Source: Megaleporinus macrocephalus (Eukaryota > Chordata > Actinopteri > Characiformes > Anostomidae). From it: 64,000 nucleotides of DNA. A program made the position numbers and the translations under genes. How positions within the stretch are numbered: position 1 is the stretch's first letter; each line of letters begins with the position of its first letter. The notes beneath the pieces are model-generated. The model did not search any database and was not told where the DNA came from. It worked only from the letters and a program-made list of their open reading frames with translations. The DNA is taken from NCBI GenBank assembly GCA_021613375.1, contig CM038710.1, forward strand, positions 31,536,195-31,600,194, written 5' to 3'. This document shows positions 47,591 to 60,899 of this stretch, piece after piece.

Positions 47591-49189
47591 CATATATTTA
47601 TATTTTTGGCAAACAAACAAGAGAACAATTCAAAATTGATCTGTGTAAGTTAAACACTGAGTTTGAAAAAACATCCACCTTATTTTAAAGAACACATATA
47701 TTAAGGTCTTGTTCTAAGCTTTGTAAAACTCATATTAGGTGCCTCTCTATGCTCAAAGTTGAACTCATTATAACTTCTGGTTCTACGTAGTGTCGAGTGA
47801 CTTTTGTACTTTATTACTTTCAAGCAAATAAGAGTTTAATCATTCACTAATACCTCAACATATGTTCTGTATTCTAAAGCACATTTCTTGTAGTAACTTG
47901 TAAAACTTTTATTTGCTCTTGAATAATATACTAAAATAAAGCAATAAATATGAAAATGAATAAAACCCAAACACTTTCGGTTCTACATTAATAAAGGAAT
48001 TTGATCCTTTGAGCTCACATAACACAGAACAAACAAAGAGTTCTTTCACATTATTACAACTTAGATTATTTTCATGTAACAGACAATTATGTATTGTTAA
48101 AGGTGAATTAAATTAAAATAAATAAATGCACAGTGAATTAAACCACTTAGAAATGTCTAATTTGGGTTTTAAGCAACAAACCATTGCATTACCAAATTAG
48201 ACTTTAATAAAGACCCAGAAGACCCAGTTCCTGAAAAGAAAGCAATACTGAAAGCTTCTATATAACATGGCTGTGAGTGGGAGTGAGTGGGAATAGTGAT
48301 TAAAATAAATAGTCTGAAGTCCTGAACTTTTATTTAGTTCATATGGAATCCCAGATGTGCTCATTTCTAGCAGCTCAGTGTTATTCAGCGGTATATTCAG
48401 TTTTACGTTAGTGCCAAGCCAGAAGAGACGCACAAACATTTTATTACAGTTCTTAAACACTTACATTGTACAAGTCGTAGTCATTTCTCAATTGCTAATA
48501 GGTGACTAATGGTTAAACTACTGATGCTTTTTGGTGGACGGCGACATAGCTCGTCCACTGTAAATCAAAACATGACCTCAGAAATATAACAGTAGCTTCA
48601 AACTAGAGCACATTCAAACCTCAGCAAGCTAGTTTCATTTAGCCAGTATTAACCACACACTAGTGCTGTTAGAACGTGGAAAGTGGTGGACAGAAACTGG
48701 AGAGATGGGAGTAGGACTCTGGATAATCAATAAATGTGTTCTTCAGATGAAAGCACTGAGACTGAAATCGAGGGATGAAATACTAATTTAGAAAGAGACA
48801 GAGGGCCAAGGCCAATGACAGATTACTGTTCCCGTGTGCTTAATGGAGAGGGCACTGGCCCAGAACCAGATCAGCGAGAAGAGAGGCTAGTTTATAAGCA
48901 ATGAACGCCCGGAGCTCAGGCTCAAAATTAATTTATACCCTCTTTCATTTTCAAAAAATAATTTCAAGCCCTGAAGACTCAAGAGCACATCAACCGGAAC
49001 ATGTCAAACTTCGGAGTGTCATTTTATTATCAATTTAAAGTACTAGTGCAAAAGTTAGAGACCATTCATCTTATGTTCAGTCAACGTAGCCATTAAACAG
49101 CCAGTCATTATTAATGGGGTGTTTCTGAGGAGATCACATGTTAGCATGGACCCAGAGAAAATAAGACTTCTAACAACCATGCAAAACCT

Positions 49190-49520
49190 ATGGACCACCA
49201 TAACTGTCACCAAGAGATAAACAGTAAAGCTTTCAGCTTTGAGAGAAAGGAGAAAATCAGGCTCTACTCTTTCTCCATATCTGAAAAGATCTACAGGTGT
49301 TTCTGTTTATCCAACAACGACAAGACAACTCAACCCTATGAGTCTGAAAATTATTTTACTGAGAAAAGGAAATGTGTTAATCAAGTCTTTGTTCTCAGAA
49401 CATTGTACTGGCCACTGCAGAACCCTGACTTGAACTTTCTGGGTTGTGAGAAGAACATGCAACTTCTAGGACTGCACCTTGAAGGTGTGGAAATACGACC
49501 CTGCAGACCTCTCTGAAACT
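49190..49520. mobile_element. Possible DNA-transposon remnant
   Basis: A block around 49245-49350 (GGAGAAAATCAGGCT, CAGGTGTTTCTGTTTATCC) matches the reverse complement of about 55160-55255, so an interspersed repeat is present. A frame containing LYWPLQNPDLN near 49403-49440 resembles the Tc1-like motif before the last catalytic residue. Assignment is tentative. Confidence 0.5.
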
Positions 49521-51102
49521 AAAACCAGCTCTCATTAAAAAGAACAGAGGCATAAACACACAATATTGAAAGGTATATATTATATTTAGTTGCTGAGGTT
49601 TCTGTGTAGTATTCTGTTCAAATTCTGTATAAAAAGAAATAAAGCTAGTTTTAATGCTATGCTTGAACAAAATGCACTGGCAATGAAAACATCAGTCTGA
49701 AACAGTCAATTCAAGTTATGATTGATTTTAAATGGTTACTATAAACCAAAGTCGAAGTATGTGATGTTTGTTTTTTTTTCTTCAATGAGATTCCTAAGAT
49801 GTTTGTACATAATCTTTATGCTATGTTTCATGGTCTATATTGTATTACTGTGTATGTAATTCCTTCAGTCACATAGGTGTATTTTTATTTATTTTATTTA
49901 TTAATTTATTACAAGATTATAAAATAGAATTCTGAATCGTACTTAAAAAAATCTATTCAGTTTGTGGTTCTGACTATTATTCCTTGAGGCCTTGACTAAC
50001 TGCCTAAAGCCCTGCAATCACCTGTAAAGACCTGTCAAGTCTAACTGTTGCGAGGTCCGAGGCGTACGCCCCTGAGAAGCCCTGAGTGTTGAACGTAAAC
50101 AGGAACGGTTTTGAAAGTAAACAGTATCTAGTATCTCGCCGTTCCTGCTGCCTCAGTTTGAATGTAAACAGGTCCAAAGATCATAACGGTTCTGAAGTCC
50201 CAGCGCTTTCAGCAAACACCTAAACCCACCCACCACTGACCCCCACAACCTACGCATTGAAAGCGGAACCAGTCATTCAGGTCCTTAAAGCTTTGATTTA
50301 GCACCAAACGATTGTGTTTTGCCTCAGGAAGAACACTGGTAATCCCAGATACTCACCAGCTTTCCTCTCCTCTCGGTTCGACTTCATTCCACACTCTGTC
50401 TCCAACACCTGTCTGATTCCAGCAGCAGCTACTGACACCTCATGCTTAGCAATTACAAAGAAAACACATCACCCCCTACAAAATATTCCATCAGGGAGCC
50501 AGGCACTAAAACTCAGAGCTCTCTCTCTCTATCCCTCACTCTCTCTCTCTTTCTTACTCTATCAATGTCGGCAGCTTTAGCAGCAGTGTTGCTAGTATTT
50601 CATTGTCCCTCCCCCTGCTCTCACTCTCTCTCAAACAAACTGGGCGGGAACAGCCGGGATATAATGCCACGACCTCAACTAACCCCCCCAGCCCCCACCC
50701 TTGCCCAAACATGTAACCACACACAGGTGAATAGATGGGAGGAGCTATGGTTCAGGTGCAGTATTTCCAGCAGGTGAAAGCATACTCTCTCTTTATCTCT
50801 CTATTTAACACTCACTCGCTCAAACACCTGATATTCTACTTCACAACTCTGCACGGCAGTTCCCACACACATTCTCACAACCCTAAATACACTGTACAAA
50901 ATGAATGTCAATGTCATGTTGTCTTTATTTTTATATTAAACTTATTCGGATGATGTGAAACATTTTAATGTGACAAATTAATAAAATAGAAGAAACCAAG
51001 TGAGGTGCAAATACTTTTTCAGAGCACTGTATCTACTAAATGCATACTACAAATATACATAATTACCCAGAATTAATTACATTTAGTACTTGCTGTCATC
51101 TT

Positions 51103-51161
<59 letters not shown>
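51103..51161. repeat. (TA)n microsatellite
   Basis: About 29 TA units. A Tc1-like end (GTGCAAATACTTTTTCAGAG) lies about 80 bp to the left near 51006. Confidence 0.95.
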
Positions 51162-51162
<1 letters not shown>

Positions 51163-51264
51163 AACAATTTTATATATGTGTTTTCTTTGCCAAGTATGTG
51201 CAAAGACATTGCCTATGACTGTATAACCACTGTCGGGCATTTGTTTAAAAAACTAATCAATAAT

Positions 51265-51627
51265 ATTGAGTATTCTGATATTATGTTTAGTGATGCTGTG
51301 TTGATTCTCAGAAGCTCTGTATCTTATTTTTTATCAATAGTTTACAAAAAAAGATTTGGTGGAGACAATGCTTCATTTTGGGTTGTGTTTTAACTAGTTA
51401 GCAGCGTTCTTCACTATTACACTCTTCTACTCCAACATAAATAAGTAGTGTAAGGGCACCCTGCTAACATTAGCATTAGCAAAACTCTGCATATGGTGAT
51501 GTGCTTTTATACTTTGACAGTTCACAAAATATAAGCTTGCTTACAGTATCTCAATACATCACAATATAGTGAATTGTAACCCCTGTGTCACGATATGTAT
51601 CATATTCTTGCCAATACACGGCCCCAC
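51265..51627. mobile_element. hAT-type MITE, degraded copy
   Basis: Same family and orientation as 24352-24747. It is recognisable from the GATATTATGTTTAGTGATGC start and the CTTGCCAATACACGGCCCC end; the interior is strongly diverged. Confidence 0.65.
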
Positions 51628-52648
51628 CTCAAACTGTAATTGCATTACTTTAACTACATCCTGGAACAAGTTACCTCATAACTCATTACTTTACTGCTGT
51701 ACTGGCGATACTTGCTTTTCTTTGAACAGCTAAGCTTTGTAATTCAATCATCTGTTATTCAGTAACTCTCTGTTTCTCAGATTCATTACAGAATCAATCA
51801 GAGAGATGGCGTCTTACAAAAGGAAACAAAATGAATAAATAAACAGTGCACTCTGAAGTGTGTACTGCAGTCCTCAATTCATATGGAAGCGAAATCACTA
51901 TTTTACTTTGTTGTTTGCACATCATACCAGGAGGAAAAATTCTATATTTATCCTATGTTCAGACACTGTTGCCTGAAGGAAGAAAAAATTAATAATTCAT
52001 TTTGAAATGATGCGAGATCATTTCATGGGTTGTGGGATGTTTGTTGAAAACTGTACATAGCCTAGTTGCAAAAATGTCAGATATCATTTATTATAGCTGT
52101 CAAATACAGGTAGCAGCTCTAAATACATACTGCATAGATAATCAATACTGATGGAGAAAACAGAAAGAAAGACTTGCCTGCTCTGGAAACCTTTTCAGCA
52201 ATCCTTTACTGCAGCATGATGGTTTATTGAAAATGCAACACCATAATGTTTATTGTTAAATCCTGACCAACATGTTTATGTTCACTCTTCTGTTCCTCAG
52301 TTTACGGTATGAAAAATGTCTGAACACTGAGTGGTAGCCTTATGGCTGAGCTCAAGCTGTTTGACTGCTATGATTGTAGGTGTGTATGCACCATGGAGTC
52401 AAACTATAAATCCACGTGCTGTGTTTTCTGAATACCGTCCAGGGTGTAGGATTTAAATCACAATGTGAGAAACCAACACAGACCAGGGGGAAATGAACCA
52501 CCCTCGGCCACACTCTCCCACCACCAATTTGTCAGAGCCCAATGTGTGGTGTGTCAGGTTGGCTGCTGCTATAGGACTATGTCTCTCTGACTGACACTGT
52601 AATTAAACAGGAAAACATTTACAAATAGACTGTTTCGTACACATATAT

Positions 52649-52654
<6 letters not shown>

Positions 52655-52681
<27 letters not shown>
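52655..52681. repeat. (GA)n microsatellite
   Basis: About 14 AG units. Confidence 0.93.
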
Positions 52682-52683
<2 letters not shown>

Positions 52684-54171
52684 TTTAAAAGTAACACTAC
52701 CAATTAAAGGGCCCATTAACTACAATTTTCTTGTATTTTATTTTGTCACTTTCTTATAAGAAATATAAATAAGATCTTCTTATCTTCTTTAAAAAGACTT
52801 TTTACATGACCGCTTTCCAATCTCCCTTCATCACTTACAACTAAACAGCTTGCGTTTCTTACTGCACCTTTAAGACTGATACATGTAAATGTAAACTCTT
52901 CTCTGATTGGCTGTCCTGTTATTTGACCTATTCAAATAGCTGCCCAGGCTTATAACTTCTGAGTACATGGTGGGTGAAAAGGCAAATGTATATGAATGAA
53001 AGTGAATTCCAATGGACTTTGCACTACATACTGATATATGCAGTATTCAGTTGTTAATGTTGTAATTTTCTGTTAAAGATCTTAAAAGTAAGATTGAAAT
53101 TGACTTTTGCACAGTGTCACATTGTTTGAGCTGGGGTTCCAGCTATAATGGAGTATCAGTATATAGTATCTCCAATGAGCATGTGTTTGGACTGTGAGAA
53201 GAAACCCACACAAATACATGGAGGACATGCAGACTCCACACAGAAAGAACTCTGGGTGCTATACTTGCTGTGAGGCAACAGCGCCACTGCTCACTCAAAC
53301 CTTACTCTACATTTTAATAATAAAAAGTATTTAATGCTAGTTTATTCATCTAATTTGATATACAAATGATTTTAATGAATAGATTTTTCTTCCTGTATCT
53401 TAGAGAACACATTCCTAAGCAAACTCTTACACATGCAGTAAGTGTTCCTGCAGGTATACTGTGCCTGATGTATCCATGCTTAACTTTTGTTAGAGGGAGA
53501 AACGGCAGACATGCCCCATAAAACATGCATTTCACTTTAACGACTGAATGAAAAAATGTCCCTTTGCTTAAATTCCATTTATTTATTTTGTTTTTTAATT
53601 TAAGAATTTAAATGAAATATAACGGAAGTACTATAAGCTAAAATACACTTATAGAGCAAAGATATTAAAAATATTTTCATTTTGAAAGCAAATGCAACCA
53701 AGATCATGCTAACCAGCAATCCAGAGCAGCAGGAAATCGTATCTGGACTGCCCCCGGCATTACGACTGTCACTGTCACCTCAAATTAGAGCTTTAAAACA
53801 GGTAATCAGGGATTGGGCCTCACAAGCCTTAATTCTATCAGGAGAGAACCTGGTCATCCAACGTGGCCAAGACCTGCTGGGCAGCATCCGGTGATTTTTA
53901 AACAGGTGTTACAGCAAAAACAGAACTGCCATAGCTCAGAGTTTGAGTTTTCTTTGCCTCTATCAAGAAAGAAAGTGACTATATCAGAGACTACAGAGCT
54001 GTGCAAAAGTCAGACGTCACCCTTCATTCATTTAACTTCCAGACGTAACAGTCATTAATCACACTGTGTTCATTTTTCAATGTCAGAAAAGGAGCAGAGA
54101 ATATATTTAACAGGAGAAGCTTCTACAACTAAACTCACACTCCTAAGAATTTAGTGAGTAATCCCAAACAT

Positions 54172-55094
54172 ACAACCCTGCTATTTAAATAAGGTTGGGA
54201 CATCTTACAAAAATATAAGTAAATATAGAATGCAATGATCTGCAAATCACTTAAACTTTATATTTAGTTACAAGTAGTACAAAGACAAACTTATGAAATG
54301 AACAAGTTTTAAAATATATGGCAAATTTTAATTTGATGGCAGCAACACTGTTCAAAAAAGTTCTATTATTGCAATATAAACAAAACCACTGGAGGAACAT
54401 CTCACAACTAATTAGGTTAACTGGCAGCAGGTCAGTACGAGCATCCCAGAGAGGCAACAGTGGGATATCAGTATATAAGGTAGTAATGAGGTTCAGCCTG
54501 GTGGTGCAGTGGGTGGAGCTGCAGCTTTTAAAAGTTCAGATGGGGAGGAGTTCTCCACTCTGTGAAAGACTGCACAGGCACATTTAAAGAATAATGTATC
54601 TCAGTGTACAATAGCTTGAATTTGGAGGCTTAAACACTTACACTAGTCAAGTCAAGCAAAAAGAAACATTGCGAGAATCTCTGTATGAAAGAGACAAGTA
54701 TCAGGGCACACAGAGCATCTGTGAAAGCACCAATAACTCTGAACATTATATACTAGTTTTAAAGCACCATATGCTGCCACCAGGACAACGTCTTTTTCAG
54801 GGTGGGCCATCTGTATTGCAGCCTGATAATGCCAAACCACATCCTGCACAGATTACGACAGCATGGCTCTGTAGTAAAAGACCCAGAGTGCTAAACTGGT
54901 GATTAAAAAAAGAAAATTACGACTAATGATCTAAAATTCTATATCAAGCAATAAAAATGGTCAGTTTTAAAATTTATTACGTTGTCTGTGTACTATTTTT
55001 TTAATACAGTGTTTCTATGATTTGCACGTCATTACATTCTGTTTGTATATACATTTTGCACAGCATCCCTACTGTTTTGGAAATGGGATTACAA
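54172..55094 (+). mobile_element. Decayed DNA transposon with ACAACCC/GGGATTACAA-type ends
   Basis: Left end ACAACCCTGCTATTTAAAT plus GGTTGGGACA. Right end CCCTACTGTTTTGGAAATGG plus GATTACA, an imperfect inverted match. Near 54800-54895 a frame reads PSVLQPDNAKPHPAQITTAW, resembling the catalytic Asp block of a Tc1/mariner-like transposase; the rest is deleted or broken. Superfamily is inferred from the motif only. Confidence 0.75.
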
Positions 55095-55447
55095 TTAATA
55101 GTCTGAACTCTGGGAAGTTCAGTCCATTGTTCTACCAGCAGCTGCTTTGTTTGGACAGTTGCACATCCTTTTAGACTCATAGTGGAAGGACAGACAGAAA
55201 CACTTGTGCGTTACTTCAGACCTAAAGCAGGAATGAAGCCTCGTTTTCTCCTTACTATTAAAGTTGAAATTGTTTCTGATGATGATGATTTTGGCGGGAA
55301 CTGCTGTTTTTTCCCTCCACCTTCTTTGTGCAAGTGGTTTGTGTAATATTATCTCTTCAGACATATTGGCTAAGAACGCATTTGTGCTTAATAAGTATTT
55401 GAACTATTTGAAGTATTTGAGTGTGAGTTTTGCCCTGCACGGTATAT

Positions 55448-55834
55448 TAGGGCTGTGTATTGGAAAAAATCTGGTGATACAATACGTATGATGACACAGC
55501 GGTCACAATTCAAAATATTGCAATATACTGCAAAACTGCAAGCAAATTAATATATTGCGATTTTTCAAATCCTACTATTATAATGCACCACTGTATGAAC
55601 AGGTTAACCAATGCTTACAATAGCATTGCAAGCTTGTGCTGCTTGTTAATGTTGGAGTGGAGCTGAAAATGGATTACAACACTGCCATCTAATGGTCACA
55701 GATTTAAACACAACACACAATAATTCACTGTCTGCCAAGAATCTGTGTGTCGATACTGTGTTTTTGAGAATCAATACAGTATCACCAAACATAATATCCC
55801 GATATTCGATATTTCAATATTTTATTACACCCCT
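55448..55834. mobile_element. hAT-type MITE, third good copy
   Basis: Same orientation as 29211-29573. It starts TAGGGCTGTGTATTGG and ends TTATTACACCCCT. Interior blocks CTTGTGCTGCTTGTTAATG and GGATTACAACACTGCCATC are well conserved. Confidence 0.87.
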
Positions 55835-57108
55835 GCTGTACATGCTGCTCTCACTGTGAAAGGCTATGGTTTAACCTCACTGTCGGTGAGCTCAAAATCT
55901 CACAGTCTGTGTTAGAGTTTTGTAATCGGTGTGCTATTCCAGGCAAATGTTAATAAGAAGTTGTACCGCATGTAAACCAAAGTTACACTGCATGTGATTA
56001 ACGGCATTAGCCCTACAAGATACTGATCAATATTCAGCTTTAGCATTTAAACACTCAGGAACCGAGCACCGCATCATAGCAGCTAAGGTTTACAAGGGCG
56101 TGTATTTTTAGAGCAGTCTGATGAAGGTATGAATACGCTATGCATTTTAGGTGTGTGAGTTTTTCCCAGTCAGGATTTTGTTAAACGCTTAAAGCGGCTT
56201 GTGTGAATTTGCATGAATGAATGTTTTCGAAATGTGTTCGTTTAGTTGTAAAATTGCACCAAGGAATGTATAAAACAATAGAATTTTATTTGTATTCCTC
56301 TTCCTATAAAAACAAGAAGTAATCTGACGGAGGGAAGAGAAGCTGCAAGTGCAACTATGAGGAAAACCACACCATCTCATTTATGAAAACAAACAGGAGA
56401 GAAATTACAATTGGAATGGTTCTTCTCTAAATCATGCCGAGAGTGAGAGATGCAGGAATAAGGCCAGGAATGAGTGATTTTCTAAATGTCTTATGAAAGG
56501 TACACAGCAGGCAGTCGGGCAGTGGATCTGTGGATGCACATAAACACTCAAGACACGAATCACACACACTGGCCTCCAAACCTGCTTCAGTCGTTCATGC
56601 AAAAGGCAAATTTCTGCACCAGGCAATCACAAACATTTTGGATCACATGCCTCCAGAGGGTGGGCAAAATATAATATCTTTTAAATGCATATTGTGATAT
56701 TTAGTCATTCTGAGGTTTGAAAACATGTGAAACTAACTGAACCAGCAAAACAGCTGCACCACATTCTAAAAACATATACACACTAGTTGTGTAACACGGG
56801 CGTCAGCTGTATGATATATATGTGCAGAAACACGTGAATTCGTTTATTTTCCGATGCACTTGCTGGTGATGGCTGTGGGTGGCTGTATCCTTAGTAAACA
56901 ATAGCTAAACAAGGTTGCTTATGCAATAAGATGATGAAATGTTTAATAGCTGTAGTACTGGTACAGTATAAAAGAGGCTGATCTACCTGTGTATAGCACC
57001 TCTTGCTGCCTGTCTAGGTCAACACTTGTACATATAGCCATATGAGCTCAGGTATCATAAAGAGCAATGTACACATACAGGAGCACTTTGCAGCTCTATG
57101 GTTAGACT

Positions 57109-57707
57109 GTAGTCCAGCTGTTTCTCTATATACGTTGTTATCCCACCCTTATCCTGTTCTGCAATGGTTTGGACCCCCACAGGACCACTACACAGCCGGT
57201 ATTTGTTGGGTGGTGGATCATTCCCAGCACTGCAGTGAAATGTCATTGGTCAGGACCAGCACAGAGCAGGTACTATTATCACACTGACGAGGGTGTGGTG
57301 AGCGGCAGTGGTATTGAGTGGATCAGACACAGCAGTGCTGCTGGAGTTTTTGTATGTGTCCACTCACTGTCCACTCTATTAGACACTAATATCTTTCTGG
57401 TCCACCTTGTAAATGTAAAGTTAGAGATGATAGCTCATCTGTTGCTGCATAGTTTGTTATACTCATCCTCTTGTCCTTCATCAGTGGTCAAAGGACGCTG
57501 GTCACAGGACACGGTTGGCTGGATAGTTTTGATTGGTGGACTATTCTTAGGTGTTTAAACGTGTGAGTATAATAGCAATACCGGCTCTGTGGTGGTCCTG
57601 TGGGCATCCTGGCCATTGTAGGGGGTTCTGACCAAAGTATGCAGAGGATGAGATGGACTACAGTCTGTAATTGTAGAACTACAAATTGCTCCTATATGGT
57701 AAGTGAC
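57109..57707. repeat. Otophysan-type interspersed repeat, longest copy
   Basis: Inverted, longer copy of 27885-28295. It starts at the GACTGTAGTCCAGCTG region, passes GAGTGGATCAGACACAGCAG and CCACTCTATTAGACAC, and ends at GTAGAACTACAAATTGCTCC. Its ends are imperfect inverted repeats of each other (GACTGTAGTC versus GGACTACAGTC). Confidence 0.8.
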
Positions 57708-57803
57708 TTTGATAAAATAGACAGATATTGTATAAATATTTTAATTATAGACACCCTATATATGGATCATACATATTGCACTGACAGGTGCATAGCATAC
57801 GAA

Positions 57804-57921
<118 letters not shown>

Positions 57922-59959
57922 TACTATGTATATAATGTTACTATGCAGATTGTGCATTAACTACACAAGTAGTTGCTGTTGTTTACAAGCTTTTTATTAT
58001 TTGGTCAAATTATTTTTTTAATAATGCACACAGTGTTGTTCAGTGTTTTAGAAGTACTCACAATAGCCATGATACAATCACAAAAGCATATCCTTTATCA
58101 AACCATCGACAGCATATAGTCATATTGCCTTTTTCCCCTCATACTTTTTAAAAACACTACTGCAGCTGAGAAATTAATTCTAAACAAGATTAAACAATTA
58201 AATATACCTTTAAAGCCTCAGAGCTGTAGTTAGTGTTCTAGTGCCCCCCCACACTCTCTCTATTTGGTAAGATTCCTTACTGCTGCTGCACGAACAGCAT
58301 AACGTCCTTACAGCATTTAACAGTGAGAGAAAGAAGGAGCCTACAGGCGACATGCCAGTGAACACTTCTCCTATAGCATGCTGTTCCACATGGGCTATAG
58401 ACTGCAGCTGTACATGCACGTGTAGTCCAGCACCACGGAGAGCGCTCTGTTCACACAGTTAACAGATGTGGAACGATAGTTTGGGTATTAGATTACACCC
58501 ACATCTTCACTGTGTGTTACTTGTAACCATAAACACAACTATTAGAAAACACTTAGTAGCATTGTTTGCAACAGTGATGACATGCACACTTGGAGCTTGA
58601 TGTTTGTAAGTTTTTGTGGCAAATCAGGTGCAGCTTAATTTAAGAGATATGTGCATGTTTGAAAATTCTATTTTTTTTCTGAATGCTTTTAAATATGTTT
58701 ATTTCAACAAATTAATGATTAAACACTCCATTTTTTTACTAATACAATCATAACGATCATAATGTTTTGGTAGTGGCTGTTTTGCTAATAACAATTGTAG
58801 TATAGAATTTTACAGTATTATTATAGTATTATTATAAATTAATAATATTTTTCATTGAAACACCAAAAGGTTTACTTCATAGCAGAAAAATATGTGTTTT
58901 GGTAGAAGCAATTTTTAATGTTAATTTCAAATTGTTAGTTAATATAAAAAAAGAATAGTAAATTATTATTTTATATATATCTTATTAAAACCTAACATAA
59001 GCTGTGTAGATATCTAGGGCCTGAATACATCATTGTTTTTAAATGGTTCAAACTGCAGTTTAACTATTTTGAACAGTCTATGTACATGTTCCACGGTTTT
59101 CTAAAGCTGGACAAACTAGCAGCAGCCACCTTATAAAATCAGCCAGAAATGAGTGACAGTGTCAATCAGCGACTCCTTTTTTTTTAAAGAATAGCAGCCA
59201 AAAACAAAGGCATGAAGACATGAGCCTCAAACACATGCTAAACATACATTTATCAACAGAATTATTTAGTTTCAGCCCTCAGGATCAGACGAGGCAGCTG
59301 TGTGAAAAAGCAGTGCAAAATATGCTGTGATGAGCATGCATGCATTTACACTTGGTTGTGAAACACGTCTTAGGTTATTTGGACAGACATCTAATTGCTG
59401 TGGGACGGAATATGCAAATACGCTCATTACGCTGCAACCAATTACCAATTATTTATTAGGTTAGTCTCTGATGTCTGCAGCTTGTGTCTGTCCATAGTGC
59501 TATTAAGCATCATCCTTGTAAACAGTGACCACATGCCCAGTGAGGTACTGCATGAGGGAGTGTTTTGGTTATACTGGGAGGGGGTTCAGTTGTGGAATGT
59601 GTTTTGGATGGACGTATGCATTTATCAGACTTCTCTGTTTGAATGTGTCTTGCGTGCGTTCACACTTGCATTTTAATGCGGCTTATCCAGACGTAATCCT
59701 GTTACCCAACCAGCATGAAGGGGACCAGGTGTAAATGGGCTCTATGTCTTTGCACCTCTTCCAATTTCACCATCCTGTATCTGCTCCTTCCTTGGAATTG
59801 CTCAACCTTACATCATAACTGCAAAAGATCATCAAGCTTCTCATGTTCCTACCTTTCAACCTACTCTTCACTTTTAATAAGACGACCTCTCAATGCTGCC
59901 AATGAAGCCAATGGCGTGCACGTTTGCATGCATGTCTTTGTGAGGTGCATGGCTGTTAC

Positions 59960-60034
59960 CTTTATCCAGTGATGTGTCATGGGTGCTGTGGTCAGTTAAG
60001 CTGCTGACCTCAGTGCCTCTCTGCCTGAGGGAGT
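59960..60034 (-). CDS. Candidate kazrin cassette exon (75 bp)
   Basis: Minus-strand acceptor CTCTTTCTCAG|AC follows an unusually long pyrimidine tract (+ 60036-60110); the donor is AAAG|GTAACAG. The 75 bases are open in the one frame that fits kazrin: two bases completing a phase-1 codon, 24 codons (SLRQRGTEVSSLTDHSTHDT then SLDK), and one trailing G. That G would complete the Val codon at 37178, so the exon is symmetric (1-1) and could be included or skipped without a frame change. The peptide is polar and not coiled-coil-like. I do not recognise a homologue. The pyrimidine tract could be a simple repeat mimicking an acceptor. Confidence 0.5.
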
Positions 60035-60899
60035 CTGAGAAAGAGAGAGAGAGAGCAAGAGGAGGAGAAGGAGAGAGAGATAGAGATAATGAGAGAAAGA
60101 AAGAGAGTGTGTCAACACAAACATACACTGTATCAGTATAACATCATGACACTTGTCCTCAAACAGTAATTAGAGGAGGATGAGATCAGGGACAGCCGTG
60201 TGGAAAAGGCAGAGGACTCTTTTCATTTGTCAGCTCCAACTTTGACTTTGAAGAGGAGACTACAAAAGATTTCTGAATTTTAAAAACACATACACAAAAT
60301 ACTGGTTTTGTGCTAAAAACTGATCCATATTGCGATTGCAACCCAGCTTGCAATACATGAAAAGCACACACTGGCACACGGGCCGGTGGGGGTAAAGGGG
60401 TGTCTGCTGAGGCATGGACAGGCTTATCCAGTGATGTTATAAAAGCTAAGCAATCTGGCTAAAATAATAATAATAATTAAAATATCAAATCTATTTTTCC
60501 TGTCAGCACTGTGATTGTGATTTAAATTGTGATCCTTTCTAGAAACTGAGGTCCTCAAGCCTGCATATTCACTTCTTCTAGACTGAGGCTTGAACCCTAA
60601 ATGCAGTCCACCACAGTGCCAGTTAGTTGCAGTTGTTATGTGGACAGCAAGTAAGTGCTTGGTTGCTTCTGACTGGTTGAAAACCTGCAGTGTATCTCAG
60701 GTGAAAGTAATGTTTTTAAACTAATTGATGTCTTTTCGGCCAAAGTGATGTAGGGATTTGAGTTTGTAGGACATGCTGTGTGCTGCCTACTAAACAGAGC
60801 TCTTAATCACTGCCTCTATTGTCCTTGTTTGTTCCGACTGCAACTGGTCCTAATTACTACTCTGCTTATACTGAGACCACCCCCCCCCACAACTATGAC

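Noticed and set aside
50314..50780. Possible alternative first exon/promoter
   Set aside because: Slightly richer in C/T and G but no CpG enrichment. The minus-strand ATG runs into a stop within three codons, and no donor in phase 1 was found.
58210..58419. Possible upstream kazrin exon on the minus strand
   Set aside because: It has open sequence and an AG nearby, but no phase-compatible donor or acceptor pair and no recognisable peptide.
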